Shown here: piece by piece, positions 43,570 to 55,860 of the stretch
How the letters are laid out: each line of letters opens with the position of its first letter
Numbering within the stretch: position 1 is the stretch's first letter
Origin: Eggerthella sinensis
GTDB taxonomy: Bacteria; Actinomycetota; Coriobacteriia; Coriobacteriales; Eggerthellaceae
NCBI RefSeq assembly: GCF_003339815.1
Contig: NZ_PPTT01000005.1
Span: 62,001-126,000, forward strand
DNA: 64,000 bases
Reading direction: 5' to 3'
Notes under the pieces: generated by a model
The model's database searches: none
Seen by the model: the letters and a program-made list of their open reading frames with translations, nothing else
Told to the model about the DNA's origin: nothing
Program-made: the position numbers and the translations under genes

Positions 43570-44379
43570 ATCTGCCTCGTCCGCGCCATCGGCCGGCGCC
43601 GGAGTGGGCACGAAGCGGCGCACGAACCGCCCCTCCCCCTTGCTCTTGAGGTAGCGGTATCCGATAACCGAGAACGCGAGCGCCCCGATGAAGTTCACGA
43701 ACAGGTCGCTCATCGTGTCGAGCAGCCCGATGTCGAGGTAGCCTCCCAGCCCCAGCTCCTGGCCGTTCACCTCGACGGTTTGGATGCCGTCGATGCGTTC
43801 GGGGCGCTGCGAGCCCGTCGGGTCGAGCAGCGTGCTCGAGATGCTGGTCACCACCGTGTCCTTCTGCATGTCGAGCCCGAACGCCGCGTCCATGCCGAAC
43901 TCGAAGAACTCCCACAGCACGCCGATGGTCATGGAGAAGCAGAACGCCACCACCACGCAGAAGAACGGCGACAGCGAGAACGCGATGCGCTCCGAACGGT
44001 TGAGGATGGACACGAGCGCAAGCCCGATGGCGGCCGCCAGAAAGCCGTTGAACGTGTGGAGCAGCGTGTCCCAAAACGGGAAGATGGTGTAGAAGTGGAA
44101 CAGCTCGCCCAGAATCTCGGCGGCGAAGATGAACAGCGCGATGACCACCTCGAGCGTCTCGGGGATGGTGATGCTGAAGTTCACCTCGATGAACGGCGGC
44201 ACAAGGAATAGCACGAGCGTGAGCAGGCACAGGAAGAACGACTCGTAGTTGCCGAACACGAGCGCGGTCACGGCGCATGCCATGACGATGAGCCGCAGCA
44301 CCACGTACACGGCGAACGATCCCTTGCTCTTGCGCATCTGAGAGCCCATGGCCCTCAGCACTTCGCGCACGCGCCCCAT
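43555..44379 (-). CDS. Multi-pass membrane protein of unknown function
   Basis: A 274-residue protein with a cytoplasmic basic start and about six hydrophobic helices (about residues 23-44, 48-66, 74-96, 104-127, 135-160, 223-243). The segment HTFNGFLAAAIGLALVSILNR, and FCFSMTIGVLWEFFEFGMDAAFGLDMQKDT, resemble the DUF2238-like membrane families by eye only. The C-terminal tail is charged. It starts nine bases after the rnr stop and may share its transcript. The stop codon lies inside the fabT operator. I cannot name a function. Confidence 0.8.
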   Translation of the reverse strand: MGRVREVLRAMGSQMRKSKGSFAVYVVLRLIVMACAVTALVFGNYESFFLCLLTLVLFLVPPFIEVNFSITIPETLEVVIALFIFAAEILGELFHFYTIFPFWDTLLHTFNGFLAAAIGLALVSILNRSERIAFSLSPFFCVVVAFCFSMTIGVLWEFFEFGMDAAFGLDMQKDTVVTSISSTLLDPTGSQRPERIDGIQTVEVNGQELGLGGYLDIGLLDTMSDLFVNFIGALAFSVIGYRYLKSKGEGRFVRRFVPTPAPADGADEADTLTI

Positions 44380-44388
44380 GGCCGTCGG

Positions 44389-46446
44389 CTACTTCTCGCC
44401 GCGGGCGGGACGGAAGTCCAAGCGCCGCGCGCGGGGGTCGGCCGCCGTCAGCACGACGGGGAGCCGTTGGCCCAGACGGTACGACACGCCCGTATCCTGG
44501 CCGGTCAGCCGATGCTGCACCGGGTCGAGCGCGAAGTACTCAGCCCCGAGGTTCTTGAGCGGGATGAGCCCTTCGGCCGTGTTGTCGAGGCGCACATACA
44601 CGCCGTACGACGCCACGCCGGACACCGTCGCCGAGAACGCCTGCCCGACGAACTGCTCGAGGTACTCGATGATCTTGAGCTCCTGCGACTCGCGCGCGGC
44701 CTTCTCGGCGACGCGCTCCATGTCGGAGGAGTGCTCGGCGACCCACGGGAGCGCAGACGTTTCCTGGTCGAACTTCTCGGGGCGGCCGCCGCAGAGCGCC
44801 TTCAGCATGCGATGCACCACGAGGTCGGGATAGCGCCTGATGGGCGACGTGAAATGCGTGTACGCCTCACTCGCCAGCCCGTAGTGGGGCGCACAGACGG
44901 GACGGTACACCGCCCGCTTCATCGAACGCAGCACGAGCGACGAGACGAGCTCGCCCTCGGGCCGCCCCGCGCTCGCCTCGAGCACGCGTTGGATGACGTG
45001 CGCATCGCCCGCCACGAACGCAACCTGGTCGACGTCGCGGAACCACGCGAACTCCTGGAACACCGGCACAAGCGCGGCGAGGTTGTCGGACGAGGGCTGC
45101 TCGTGGATGCGGTATAGGCTGGGAAACTTCGCATCGCGCAGGTGCACGGCCACCGTCTCGTTCGCGAGGATCATGGCCTCCTCGATGAGCGAGGTGGCGT
45201 CGGTCTTCGTGCGCAGGTCGATGCCCGTCGGCCGCCCCTCGCCGTCGAGGCGCACGCGCGCCTCCACCGAATCGAAGTCGAGGCCGCCGGCCCGCTCGCG
45301 CGCCGCGAAGCGCTGCTTCGCCAGCCGCGACAGCACGCCGAGCCGATACGACAGGTCGTCGCCCGTCGGCTCGTCGAGCAGCGCCTGCGCCTCCTCGTAG
45401 GCCAGCCGCGCGTCGGAGCGAATGAGTGCCGGATACAGGTCGTAGGCCACGAGCCGCGCCTGATCGTCGAGGTAGAGGTCGGCCGTCATCGTGCGGCGCA
45501 CCTCGTCGGGCCTGAGCGAGCACAGGTTCCCCGACAGCTCGTCGGGCAGCATGGGGATGACGCGGTCCACCAGGTACACGCTCGTCGCGCGGCGGCGCGC
45601 ATCGAGGTCGAGCGAGGAGTTCCACCCCACGTAATGCGACACGTCGGCGATGTGCACGCCCAAGCGCCACGTCGCCGCCCCGAACCCGCGCTTGTCCACC
45701 ACGCGCACGCCGGTGCCCCCGCGCTCCCCCGCTGCCGGCTCGACGCGCGGGTCGACGGGCTCGAGGCTCACGGCGTCGTCGAAGTCGCGCGCGTCGGCCG
45801 GGTCGATGGTGAACGTGAAGCGACCGCGCAGGTCGCGGTAGCCGCTTGAGAGCGCACCGTCCTCGTCGAGCACGGCGGCGCGCGCCTCGGCGAGCGCCCC
45901 TTCGGAGAACGAGGTTTCCAGCTTGTGGCGCGCGATCACGAGGTCCACCGCCACGCGCTCGTCATCGGCGCGACCGTACACCTCTTCGACAACCCCCGTC
46001 GCCGCGGTGTTGCGCGCCGGGAAGGTGGTGATACGCACGCGCACGAGCGAGCCGTCCTCGATGTCGGGGCGGTCGGCGCGCATGGTGAAGATGTCGTAGG
46101 GGATGCGCGTGTCCTCGGGCACGACCACGCCGAAGGGCTCGGCCACCTCGTAGCGCCCCACGAGCGTGTCGTGCGCGCGGTCGACGACGCGCAGCACACG
46201 CGCGGCGGGCTTCTCGCCCGCGCGCAGGTCGCCGCCCTGATGGGGCTGTTTCTTACGCCCGCCCTGCACGGGCAGGGGCGCCAGCTCCACGAGGTCGCCG
46301 TCGAAGGCCCCGCCCATCTTCGACTCCGGCACGAAGAACTCGCCCTCGGCCGTCTGCACGAAGCCGAAGCCGCCTCCGCGCACGTCGAGCACGCCGCGCG
46401 GATTGCTGCGGGCATGCCGGCGCGTATGCATCCGGGAACGCGCCAT
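44389..46446 (-). CDS. rnr: Ribonuclease R
   Basis: A 3'-5' exoribonuclease that degrades structured RNA and takes part in tmRNA-linked quality control. Cold-shock-like domains (about residues 15-130) are followed by the RNB catalytic domain, with TIDPADARDFDDAVSLE (about 214-230), a conserved aspartate cluster, and the S1 domain (VSGVASYGVYVRLDNTAEGLIPL, about 590-615). The 685-residue length is normal. ATG 46446 lies three bases after the protease stop. It is the nearest functional partner of ssrA/smpB in the window but 30 kb away. Confidence 0.95.
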   Translation of the reverse strand: MARSRMHTRRHARSNPRGVLDVRGGGFGFVQTAEGEFFVPESKMGGAFDGDLVELAPLPVQGGRKKQPHQGGDLRAGEKPAARVLRVVDRAHDTLVGRYEVAEPFGVVVPEDTRIPYDIFTMRADRPDIEDGSLVRVRITTFPARNTAATGVVEEVYGRADDERVAVDLVIARHKLETSFSEGALAEARAAVLDEDGALSSGYRDLRGRFTFTIDPADARDFDDAVSLEPVDPRVEPAAGERGGTGVRVVDKRGFGAATWRLGVHIADVSHYVGWNSSLDLDARRRATSVYLVDRVIPMLPDELSGNLCSLRPDEVRRTMTADLYLDDQARLVAYDLYPALIRSDARLAYEEAQALLDEPTGDDLSYRLGVLSRLAKQRFAARERAGGLDFDSVEARVRLDGEGRPTGIDLRTKTDATSLIEEAMILANETVAVHLRDAKFPSLYRIHEQPSSDNLAALVPVFQEFAWFRDVDQVAFVAGDAHVIQRVLEASAGRPEGELVSSLVLRSMKRAVYRPVCAPHYGLASEAYTHFTSPIRRYPDLVVHRMLKALCGGRPEKFDQETSALPWVAEHSSDMERVAEKAARESQELKIIEYLEQFVGQAFSATVSGVASYGVYVRLDNTAEGLIPLKNLGAEYFALDPVQHRLTGQDTGVSYRLGQRLPVVLTAADPRARRLDFRPARGEK

Positions 46447-46449
46447 GGC

Positions 46450-47730
46450 CTAGCTCTTCACGAGGGACTGCGCGGTCTCGATGGCGAGCGCTTTCTGGTT
46501 GTCTTCCCCGTCGGCCAGGCCCACCGTCACGTCGGGCGCAACGCCCACGCCCTCGATGTCGTGCCCGAGCGGGCTCTTGTAGTACGCGGCCGTGTAGCGC
46601 AGCGCGCCGCCGAAGCTCAGGTCGCGCGTCACCTGCACCGAACCCTTGCCGAGCGTCGTCGTTCCCACGAGCGTGGCGCGTTGGTTATCCTGCAGCGCCG
46701 CCGCCAGCACCTCGGCCGATGCGGCCGTCTTGCCGTTCACGAGCACGACGAGCGGCTTCTCGTTCGTGGTGCCGTCGCCCGTGGCCGTCTTCGACGTCTC
46801 CTCGGACTTCGTCCGGATCTTCACCACCGTGCCGCTTTTCACGAACAGGCTGGCGATATCCACCGACTGCGTGAGGAAGCCGCCGGGATTGTCGCGAATG
46901 TCGAGCACGAACGACTGCGCGCCCTGCGATTCCAGATCGGACACGGCGCTCTTCACGAGGCTCGCCGCGTTCTGGGTGATCTGCTTGAGCTTGATGTAGC
47001 CCACCGAGTCGTCGAGCTCGGTTTCGACGTTCTTCACCGAGTAGTTCGAGCAGGTGAGCGTCGTGGTGAACTCCTCGCCGCCCTCGTCGTCGAGCGTCTC
47101 GGCGCGGCGCCACGTGATGACGACGCTCTCGCCCTCGTCGCGCTTGAGCGCGGACGTCACCTCGTTCGTGGTCCATTCATGGCCACGATCGCCGTCGATG
47201 GCCACGACGAAGTCGCCGCTGCGGATATCGGCCGCCTGCGCGGCGGAACCCTCGAACACGTCGGCCGCGTACGCACGGCCCTTGTACTCGGAGAACAGCA
47301 CGCCAATGCCCGCCGTCTTGTCCGCGTTGTCCTGCAGCAGCGCCGCGTAGCGCACCGGATCGTAGTAGCGCAGGTAGGAATCCTCAGTGGTGTCGGACAG
47401 CGCGTTGAGGATGTTCGTCGTGGCGAGGCCCAGATCGTAGCTGTCCAGGCTGTCGTTCTCGATGATGCCCTCAACCTCTTCGACGCGCGCGCCGATGGAG
47501 TCGTAGGTGTCCCCCGACGTGGTGGAACCCGGGTTGCGGTCCACGTCCACCACGAGCGACGTGAAACCGAGCGATTCCAACAGCGAAGCGTCGCCTCGCG
47601 CGGCAAAACCCGCGACGAAGGCGACGCCCACGACGATGATCACGACGAACGCCTTGATGAGGCGCACGTTGCGGGTCCGCGCTCGACGCGCGGACGCCGC
47701 TAGTTGCGAAGTGTCAGTATGTTTGCCCAT
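46450..47730 (-). CDS. C-terminal processing protease (S41, CtpA/Prc type)
   Basis: A 426-residue membrane-anchored serine protease acting outside the cytoplasm. A membrane helix (residues about 23-44) follows a basic start. The PDZ domain spans about 145-235. The catalytic dyad is visible: Ser338 (NGKTAASAEVL) and Lys362 (TLGKGSVQ). It sits between ftsX and rnr; in several bacteria a ctp gene follows ftsEX. There FtsEX activates peptidoglycan hydrolases through PDZ or coiled-coil partners, so a shared role in division is possible but not shown. Start ATG 47730, 14 bases after ftsX. Confidence 0.93.
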   Translation of the reverse strand: MGKHTDTSQLAASARRARTRNVRLIKAFVVIIVVGVAFVAGFAARGDASLLESLGFTSLVVDVDRNPGSTTSGDTYDSIGARVEEVEGIIENDSLDSYDLGLATTNILNALSDTTEDSYLRYYDPVRYAALLQDNADKTAGIGVLFSEYKGRAYAADVFEGSAAQAADIRSGDFVVAIDGDRGHEWTTNEVTSALKRDEGESVVITWRRAETLDDEGGEEFTTTLTCSNYSVKNVETELDDSVGYIKLKQITQNAASLVKSAVSDLESQGAQSFVLDIRDNPGGFLTQSVDIASLFVKSGTVVKIRTKSEETSKTATGDGTTNEKPLVVLVNGKTAASAEVLAAALQDNQRATLVGTTTLGKGSVQVTRDLSFGGALRYTAAYYKSPLGHDIEGVGVAPDVTVGLADGEDNQKALAIETAQSLVKS

Positions 47731-47744
47731 ATCCGTTCAGCGCT

Positions 47745-48653
47745 CTACACCTTGAGGTAGCGGCGCATGGCGAACGCCGATCCAAGCAAGCCGATGAGCA
47801 GGCCGGAGCCCACGAGCACCGCGTAGATGAACAGGAAGGCGTTCACGCTCAGGTCGAAGTTGAGGAACATGAGCGCGTTTTGCAGCTTCGGAAGCGCCAG
47901 CGTGCGCAGCAGCTCCAGACAGCCCACCGCCAAGAGCGAGCCGATGATGGCGTGCAGCGCGCCTTCCATGAGGAAGGGCCCGCGGATGAAGCCGTTCGAT
48001 GCGCCCACGAGACGCATGATGGCGATTTCCTTGCGGCGCGCCAGGATGGCGAGACGGATGGTGTTGTTGATGAACACCATGGCGATGAAGATGAGCAGCG
48101 CCACGAGCGCGATGCCGATGTAGCGCACGTAGGACGTGAGCGTGAACAGGCGATCCACGGTCTGCTGACCGTACTTGATCGACTCGGTCATGCTCTCGGG
48201 CGCGTCGGCGATCTGCTTGTAGGTCGTGTTGTCCCAGATGGTCGAGGCCACCTGCTCCACCAGCTGCGGGTCGGACAGCTCCACGTCGATGGAGGCCGGC
48301 AGCGGGTTCTGACCGTCGAGCGTGTCGAGGATGTCGGACGTCGACGTCTCGCGGAACTTCTCGAGCGCCTGGTCCTTCGTGGTGAAGCTCACCGAGGCCA
48401 CGCCGTCGAGGCCCTTGATGTAGTTCTCGACGGTTTGGATATCCGCCTCGGAAGCATCGTCGGCCACGTACGCCGTGATGGACACTTCGTTCTCCACCGA
48501 GGACACAAGCTTCTCGATGACGAAGCCGCCGACGAGGAACACGCCGATGATCAGCAACGATAGGAAAATCGTGACGATGGAGCCCAACGCCGTCGACAGG
48601 TTGCGCGTGAAGCCCTTGAAGGACTCCTTGATAAAGTAGAAGAAACTAGACAT
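47745..48653 (-). CDS. ftsX: Cell-division protein FtsX
   Basis: The membrane half of FtsEX, an ABC-type complex that controls septal wall hydrolases. It has the four-helix FtsX layout: helix one near residues 22-45, an extracytoplasmic domain (about 50-165) and three further helices near 178-203, 228-252 and 274-296. ATG 48653 overlaps the ftsE stop by eight bases. The 302-residue length is typical. Confidence 0.94.
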   Translation of the reverse strand: MSSFFYFIKESFKGFTRNLSTALGSIVTIFLSLLIIGVFLVGGFVIEKLVSSVENEVSITAYVADDASEADIQTVENYIKGLDGVASVSFTTKDQALEKFRETSTSDILDTLDGQNPLPASIDVELSDPQLVEQVASTIWDNTTYKQIADAPESMTESIKYGQQTVDRLFTLTSYVRYIGIALVALLIFIAMVFINNTIRLAILARRKEIAIMRLVGASNGFIRGPFLMEGALHAIIGSLLAVGCLELLRTLALPKLQNALMFLNFDLSVNAFLFIYAVLVGSGLLIGLLGSAFAMRRYLKV

Positions 48654-49488
48654 CGAAACCGTACACCCCCCGGTCCTGGTCGCGGGTGAGGTGTCCGCGG
48701 TCGAGTGCGATAACGCGACGGCGCATGTTGTCCACCATCTCGCGGTCGTGCGTGGCCACGAGCACCGTGGTGCCCGTGCGGTTGATGCGCTCGAGCAGGT
48801 CCATGATGCCGCGCGATGTCTGCGGGTCGAGGTTGCCGGTGGGCTCGTCGCATACGAGCAGCGGCGGACGGTTCACGATGGCGCGCGCGATGGACACGCG
48901 CTGCTGCTCGCCGCCCGACAGCTGGTCGGGACGCTTGTTGAGCTTGTCCTGCAGGCCCACGAGGCGAAGCACCTCGGGCACCTGGGTCTTGATGACGTGG
49001 CGGCTCTTGCCGATAACCTCGAGCGCGAACGCGACGTTCTCGAACACCGTCTTGTTCGGCAGCAGCTTGAAGTCCTGGAACACGCAGCCGATGTTGCGGC
49101 GCAAGTAGGGAACGCGCCAGTTGCGCATGGTGGTCAGGTCTTCATCGGCCACGTAGATATGGCCCTGCGAGGGCTTCACCTCGCGGATGAGCATGCGGAT
49201 GAACGTGGACTTGCCGGAACCGGAATGGCCCACGAGGAAGATGAATTCACCTGCGTAGATCTGCAGCGATATATCGTTGAGCGCCGGCTTGTTCGGCTGG
49301 GCCGGATACACCTTCGTCACATGGTCGAACGTGATGACGGGCGTGCCCGTTTGCTGGGGAATGTCATCGACTTCCAGCACCGGCAGCGACGCGGAAAGCT
49401 GCGACGTCGTCTGTCGAGCGGGCGCCGCGTGGGCACCGCTGCGTCGCACTTGACGCGCAGGAACCCCTTGGCTGATGTCGTTCGTCAC
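48646..49488 (-). CDS. ftsE: Cell-division ATP-binding protein FtsE
   Basis: The cytosolic ATPase of FtsEX. Walker [11 protein letters not shown] (about residues 86-95), signature QLSGGEQQR and Walker [13 protein letters not shown] are present. The first 50 residues, glutamine- and alanine-rich, are an extension not found in most FtsE proteins. The start is GTG 49488, seven bases behind GGAG. The gene leads an ftsE-ftsX-protease-rnr run on the minus strand. Confidence 0.94.
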   Translation of the reverse strand: MTNDISQGVPARQVRRSGAHAAPARQTTSQLSASLPVLEVDDIPQQTGTPVITFDHVTKVYPAQPNKPALNDISLQIYAGEFIFLVGHSGSGKSTFIRMLIREVKPSQGHIYVADEDLTTMRNWRVPYLRRNIGCVFQDFKLLPNKTVFENVAFALEVIGKSRHVIKTQVPEVLRLVGLQDKLNKRPDQLSGGEQQRVSIARAIVNRPPLLVCDEPTGNLDPQTSRGIMDLLERINRTGTTVLVATHDREMVDNMRRRVIALDRGHLTRDQDRGVYGFDV

Positions 49489-49543
49489 AGAGTGCTCCGT
49501 TCAAATAGTAATGTACTGAGACGGGTAGATTCTAACAGAAGCA

Positions 49544-50509
49544 CTATCGGGCCATAACCTTCTTCACAGCTTCGACAATCGCCCTCGACCCCAGGTTGAA
49601 GTAGTCGAGCAGCTCTTCGAACTCGCCCGATTTGCCGAACTGATCGCACATGCCCACGAACTCGACCGGCGCCGGATTCGTGCGCGCAAGCGTCTCGGCA
49701 ACGGCCGATCCGAGGCCGCCGTACACGCTGTGCTCCTCGGCCACCACGACGCGACCCGTCTTGCGCACGGACGCGAGCACGGTTTCCTCGTCGAGCGGCT
49801 TCACGCTGAACGCGTCGATGACCTCGACCTCGATGCCCTCGGCGGCAAGCGCCTCGGCAGCCTTGAGCGCCTGCTCAACCTCGACGCCGCAGGCCACGAT
49901 GGTGGCGTCCGCGCCCTCGCGCAGCACGTAGGCGGCTCCCAGCTCAAGCTCCACCCCGTCGGCGTACACGGCCGGCACCGACGCGCGGCCCATGCGCACG
50001 TACACAGGGCCCGGCGTTGCGGCGGCAAGGCGGATGGCGGCACGGGCGGCAGCGTAGTCGGCCGGCACGAGCACGCGCATGTTCGGAAGCCCGCGCATGA
50101 GCGAGACGTCCTCGAGCATCTGATGGCTGCCGCCGTCGGGGCCGACGGAGATGCCGGCATGCGTCGGGGCGATTTTCACGTTGAGGTTGCTGTAGCACAC
50201 CGTGTTGCGAATCTGATCGTAGGCGCGCCCGGTGCCGAAGACGGCGAACGAGCCCGTGTAGGCGATATGGTCGGTTGCGGCGAGGCCGGCGGCCACGTCC
50301 ACCATGTTCTGCTCGGCGATGCCGCAGTTGAACAGGCGGTCGGCGAAGCCCGCGTCGGCGAGCTTCTTCGTGGTGGTGGAACCCGTCAGGTCGGCGTCCA
50401 CGGCCACCACGGGAAGGCCTTCCTGCGCAAGCTCGGCCAGCGTCGCACCGTACGCGGCACGCGTCGCGCGCTTGACCTGGGACTCAGTTTCGTTTGCCAG
50501 CTTAACCAC
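49544..50509 (-). CDS. Transketolase, C-terminal subunit
   Basis: Carries the pyrimidine-binding and C-terminal domains of a split transketolase: a segment with FNCGIAEQNMVDVAAGLA (about 60-77), GPDGGSHQMLEDVSLMRGLPNM (about 123-145) and the C-terminal domain. It pairs with the N-terminal subunit upstream. Start GTG 50509 lies behind GGAGT and overlaps the partner stop by eight bases, so the two are coupled and made at matched levels. The 321-residue length fits. Confidence 0.94.
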   Translation of the reverse strand: MVKLANETESQVKRATRAAYGATLAELAQEGLPVVAVDADLTGSTTTKKLADAGFADRLFNCGIAEQNMVDVAAGLAATDHIAYTGSFAVFGTGRAYDQIRNTVCYSNLNVKIAPTHAGISVGPDGGSHQMLEDVSLMRGLPNMRVLVPADYAAARAAIRLAAATPGPVYVRMGRASVPAVYADGVELELGAAYVLREGADATIVACGVEVEQALKAAEALAAEGIEVEVIDAFSVKPLDEETVLASVRKTGRVVVAEEHSVYGGLGSAVAETLARTNPAPVEFVGMCDQFGKSGEFEELLDYFNLGSRAIVEAVKKVMAR

Positions 50510-51341
50510 GGCTGGACTCCTCTCCCGTCAGCGCGGCCAGCTCGGCCAGCGCAGCTTCCGTCTGCTCGGCGTTCGGCGCCTTGCCGTGCCACCCCGCCTG
50601 GTTCTCCATGAACGACACGCCCTTGCCCTTCACCGTGCGCGCGATGAGCGCGTGCGGCTTGGCGGCGCGGTCGGCCTTCGCGGCCGCGAGCGCCTCCACG
50701 AGCGCGGGGATGTCGTGGCCGTCCACTTCGACGGCCGTCCAGCCGAAGGCGCTGAACTTCGCCGCGAGATCGCCCGGATCGCACACGTCGGCGGTGTTGC
50801 CGTCGATCTGCAGGCAGTTGCGATCGACGATGGCCACGAGGTTGTCGAGCCCGCGGTGCGCCGCGAACATGGCGGCCTCCCAGACCTGGCCCTCCTGGCA
50901 CTCGCCGTCGCCGAGCAGCGCGAACACCGACTGCGTCTTGCCGTCGAGCTTGAGGCCGGCCGCGATGCCGGCCGCGACGGACAGTCCCTGGCCGAGCGAT
51001 CCCGTGGACACCTCGACGCCGGGGACGAGGTTCGAGTCGGGATGGCCCTGCAGGCGCGTGCCCAGCTTGCGCAGCGTGAGCAGCTCTTCGCGCGGGAAGT
51101 AGCCCGCCTGCGCGAGCACGGCGTACAGCGCCGGAGCCGCGTGGCCCTTCGCCAGGATGAAGCGGTCGCGCTCGTCCCAGCCGGGACGAGCGGGATCGTG
51201 CTCGAGCACGCCGCCGAAGTAGAGCGCCGTGAGGATATCGGCGCTCGACAGCGATCCGCCCGGATGCCCGCTGCCCGCTTCCGCGATCATGGACACGATG
51301 TCGGAGCGCATCTCGTTCGCCCGCCGTTCAAGTTCGGTCAT
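50502..51341 (-). CDS. Transketolase, N-terminal subunit
   Basis: The thiamine-diphosphate-binding half of a split transketolase in the non-oxidative pentose phosphate pathway. SGHPGGSLSSADILTALYF (about residues 23-41), GSLGQGLSVAAGIA (about 115-128) and the TPP motif GDGECQEGQVWEAA (about 145-158) are visible. The 279-residue length fits. ATG 51341 starts the pair, with 66 bases to prfB upstream. Confidence 0.94.
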   Translation of the reverse strand: MTELERRANEMRSDIVSMIAEAGSGHPGGSLSSADILTALYFGGVLEHDPARPGWDERDRFILAKGHAAPALYAVLAQAGYFPREELLTLRKLGTRLQGHPDSNLVPGVEVSTGSLGQGLSVAAGIAAGLKLDGKTQSVFALLGDGECQEGQVWEAAMFAAHRGLDNLVAIVDRNCLQIDGNTADVCDPGDLAAKFSAFGWTAVEVDGHDIPALVEALAAAKADRAAKPHALIARTVKGKGVSFMENQAGWHGKAPNAEQTEAALAELAALTGEESSRG

Positions 51342-51380
51342 GCCAGGTCCTTTCTAGACACTACAACGTAAACAACAGGG

Positions 51381-51403
51381 CGCTTGTGGTGGCGCCACAA
51401 GCG
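51381..51403 (-). terminator. Terminator-like hairpin after prfB
   Basis: Nine-base arms CGCTTGTGG / CCACAAGCG close a five-base loop five bases past the prfB stop. The minus strand then reads CCCTGTTGTTT, a partly T-rich tract. Confidence 0.45.
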
Positions 51404-51407
51404 GCCG

Positions 51408-52502
51408 TCATTGCGAAACTCGCCAACGGTGATAGCCTATTACGAATTCATCCAAATCCCCGTCGAGCACGGCTTCCACGTTGCCCGTCTCGATGCCGCT
51501 GCGCACGTCCTTCACCATCTGGTACGGGTACAGCACGTAGTTGCGGATTTGGCTGCCGAACGTGGAATCCATGCGATCGCCGCGCAGCTGCGCGAGTTCT
51601 TCGGCGCGCTTCTGCTCCTCGCGCTCGTAGAGCTTCGCCTTGAGCACCCGGAACGCGGCTTCCTTGTTCTGCAGTTGGGATTTCTCGTTTTGGCACGTCA
51701 CGACGATGTTCGTCGGGATGTGCGTGAGGCGCACGGCCGAGTCGGTGGTGTTGACGCACTGGCCGCCGGGACCGCTCGAGCGGTACACGTCCACGCGCAC
51801 GTCGGCGGGGTTGAGGTCCACCTCGATGTCGTCGGGCAGCACGGGCAGCACCTCCACGCCGGCGAACGTGGTGTGGCGGCGCTTCTTGTCGTCGGTCGGC
51901 GAGATGCGCACGAGACGGTGCACGCCGTTCTCGCTCTTCAGCATGCCGAACGCGTTGCGGCCCTCGATCTGGATCGTAGCCTTGTCCAGGCCGATGCCCT
52001 CGCCCGGCACCACGTCGAGCACGGTGACCTTCCAGTCCTTCTTCTCGGCGTAGCGCACGTACATGCGGTAGAGCATGTCCGTCCAGTCCTGCGCCTCGAG
52101 GCCGCCCGATCCCGGGTTCACCGTGAGGATGGCGTCGCCGCCGTCGAAGCGCTCCGAGAACCATGAGCTGATCTCGAGCGCGTCCAACAGCACGTCGAGC
52201 TTGTCGAGGGCGTCGGCCGCCTCCTCGGCGAACAGCTCGTCCTCGGCGGCGAGGTCGAAGGCGGCGCGCGCGTCGTCGAGCAGCGTCGCGGCCTCGTTGT
52301 ACTCGCCGATGGTGTCGCGCAGCACGCTCGCCTGCTTCGACACGCTCTGCGCGTGCGCCGCGTCGTCCCAGAAACCGGGACGCGCGATCTCCTCGTCGAG
52401 CTTCGCCAGTTCGGCGGTGCGCTCGTCGATATGCAGGTAGCCGTGCGCCGCCTGCACGCGCTGGGCTACCTGCTCCAGATCTTTTTCGTCTCTATCAGCC
52501 AT
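51408..52502 (-). CDS. prfB: Peptide chain release factor 2
   Basis: Terminates translation at UGA and UAA. The 364-residue chain has the catalytic GGQ at 246-248 (SSGPGGQCVN) and the GSGGLEAQDW block at about 131-140. The stop-codon-reading tripeptide, normally Ser-Pro-Phe, reads Ser-Pro-Thr at 201-203 (RISPTDDKKRRHTTF). The reading frame is continuous; no programmed UGA frameshift is present near codon 25. Start ATG 52502; its short AAGGA overlaps the secA stop, so it is coupled to secA. Confidence 0.95.
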   Translation of the reverse strand: MADRDEKDLEQVAQRVQAAHGYLHIDERTAELAKLDEEIARPGFWDDAAHAQSVSKQASVLRDTIGEYNEAATLLDDARAAFDLAAEDELFAEEAADALDKLDVLLDALEISSWFSERFDGGDAILTVNPGSGGLEAQDWTDMLYRMYVRYAEKKDWKVTVLDVVPGEGIGLDKATIQIEGRNAFGMLKSENGVHRLVRISPTDDKKRRHTTFAGVEVLPVLPDDIEVDLNPADVRVDVYRSSGPGGQCVNTTDSAVRLTHIPTNIVVTCQNEKSQLQNKEAAFRVLKAKLYEREEQKRAEELAQLRGDRMDSTFGSQIRNYVLYPYQMVKDVRSGIETGNVEAVLDGDLDEFVIGYHRWRVSQ

Positions 52503-52508
52503 GATTCC

Positions 52509-55322
<2,814 letters not shown>

Positions 55323-55532
55323 GTATGCGCCATCCTTTTTCGTGGCTTGCCAGCGCGTCGATGCGCGCTCATTCACTCGAATACAGCACGTGCTACTCTA
55401 GCATATCGTGCCTGACCTCAAAGGAAATTCACAGGGCACGCAAGGGCGATGAGGCGCACAGCGGCGGGTCGGGAACGCATCGCGCCCGTCCGACCCGTCC
55501 ACCCCGCGCGCCCAAAGCGTGCCCCGCAGGGT

Positions 55533-55766
55533 TCAGGCCGTGCGGTGCGCTTCCGCGTCGAGCCGCTCGGCCAGCCACATCTTGATCACCGCCTGACGGG
55601 TGACGCCGACGCGCTTCGCCTCGCGATCGAGCGCATCGACCATCCACGGCGGCATATCCACGTTGATCTTCCGCACTTCGCGGGCAGGATAGACCACCTC
55701 GGCGCTCTCGAGATCGAGGTACTCCATGATATCCTCTTCGCCCTCGTCGACAATCTTTTTCGCCAT
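55533..55766 (-). CDS. Orphan ribbon-helix-helix (CopG/BrnA-like) antitoxin
   Basis: A 77-residue protein whose C-terminal half (KINVDMPPWMVDALDREAKRVGVTRQAVIKMWLAERLD, about residues 31-68) is a MetJ/Arc-type ribbon-helix-helix of the kind seen in BrnA/CopG antitoxins. The N-terminal MAKKIVDEGEEDIMEYLDLESAEVVY is acidic. No toxin gene (BrnT-like) adjoins it; both sides are occupied by secA and the SARP gene. ATG 55766 lies ten bases behind GGAGG, and it has its own promoter. It may be an orphan or a plain repressor. Confidence 0.75.
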   Translation of the reverse strand: MAKKIVDEGEEDIMEYLDLESAEVVYPAREVRKINVDMPPWMVDALDREAKRVGVTRQAVIKMWLAERLDAEAHRTA

Positions 55767-55803
55767 ACCGAACGACCTCCAGTTTCGATGTAACGGTATA
55801 GTT

Positions 55804-55832
55804 ATTATATTCATTCCACCTTCCTTTCGCAA
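55804..55832 (-). promoter_or_regulatory. Promoter of the orphan antitoxin
   Basis: On the minus strand -35 TTGCGA (55827-55832) and -10 TATAAT (55804-55809) are spaced by 17 bases, near consensus. The transcript would begin about 45 bases before the antitoxin start codon. Confidence 0.75.
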
Positions 55833-55860
55833 TGACGACGTCTGCTTCGTTGCCCGCTTG

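Noticed and set aside
52380-52502. Programmed frameshift in prfB near codon 25
   Set aside because: The frame is continuous and no in-frame UGA after a slippery CUU is present.
55767-55860. A BrnT-like toxin gene next to the orphan antitoxin
   Set aside because: The gap is 94 bases and holds only a promoter.
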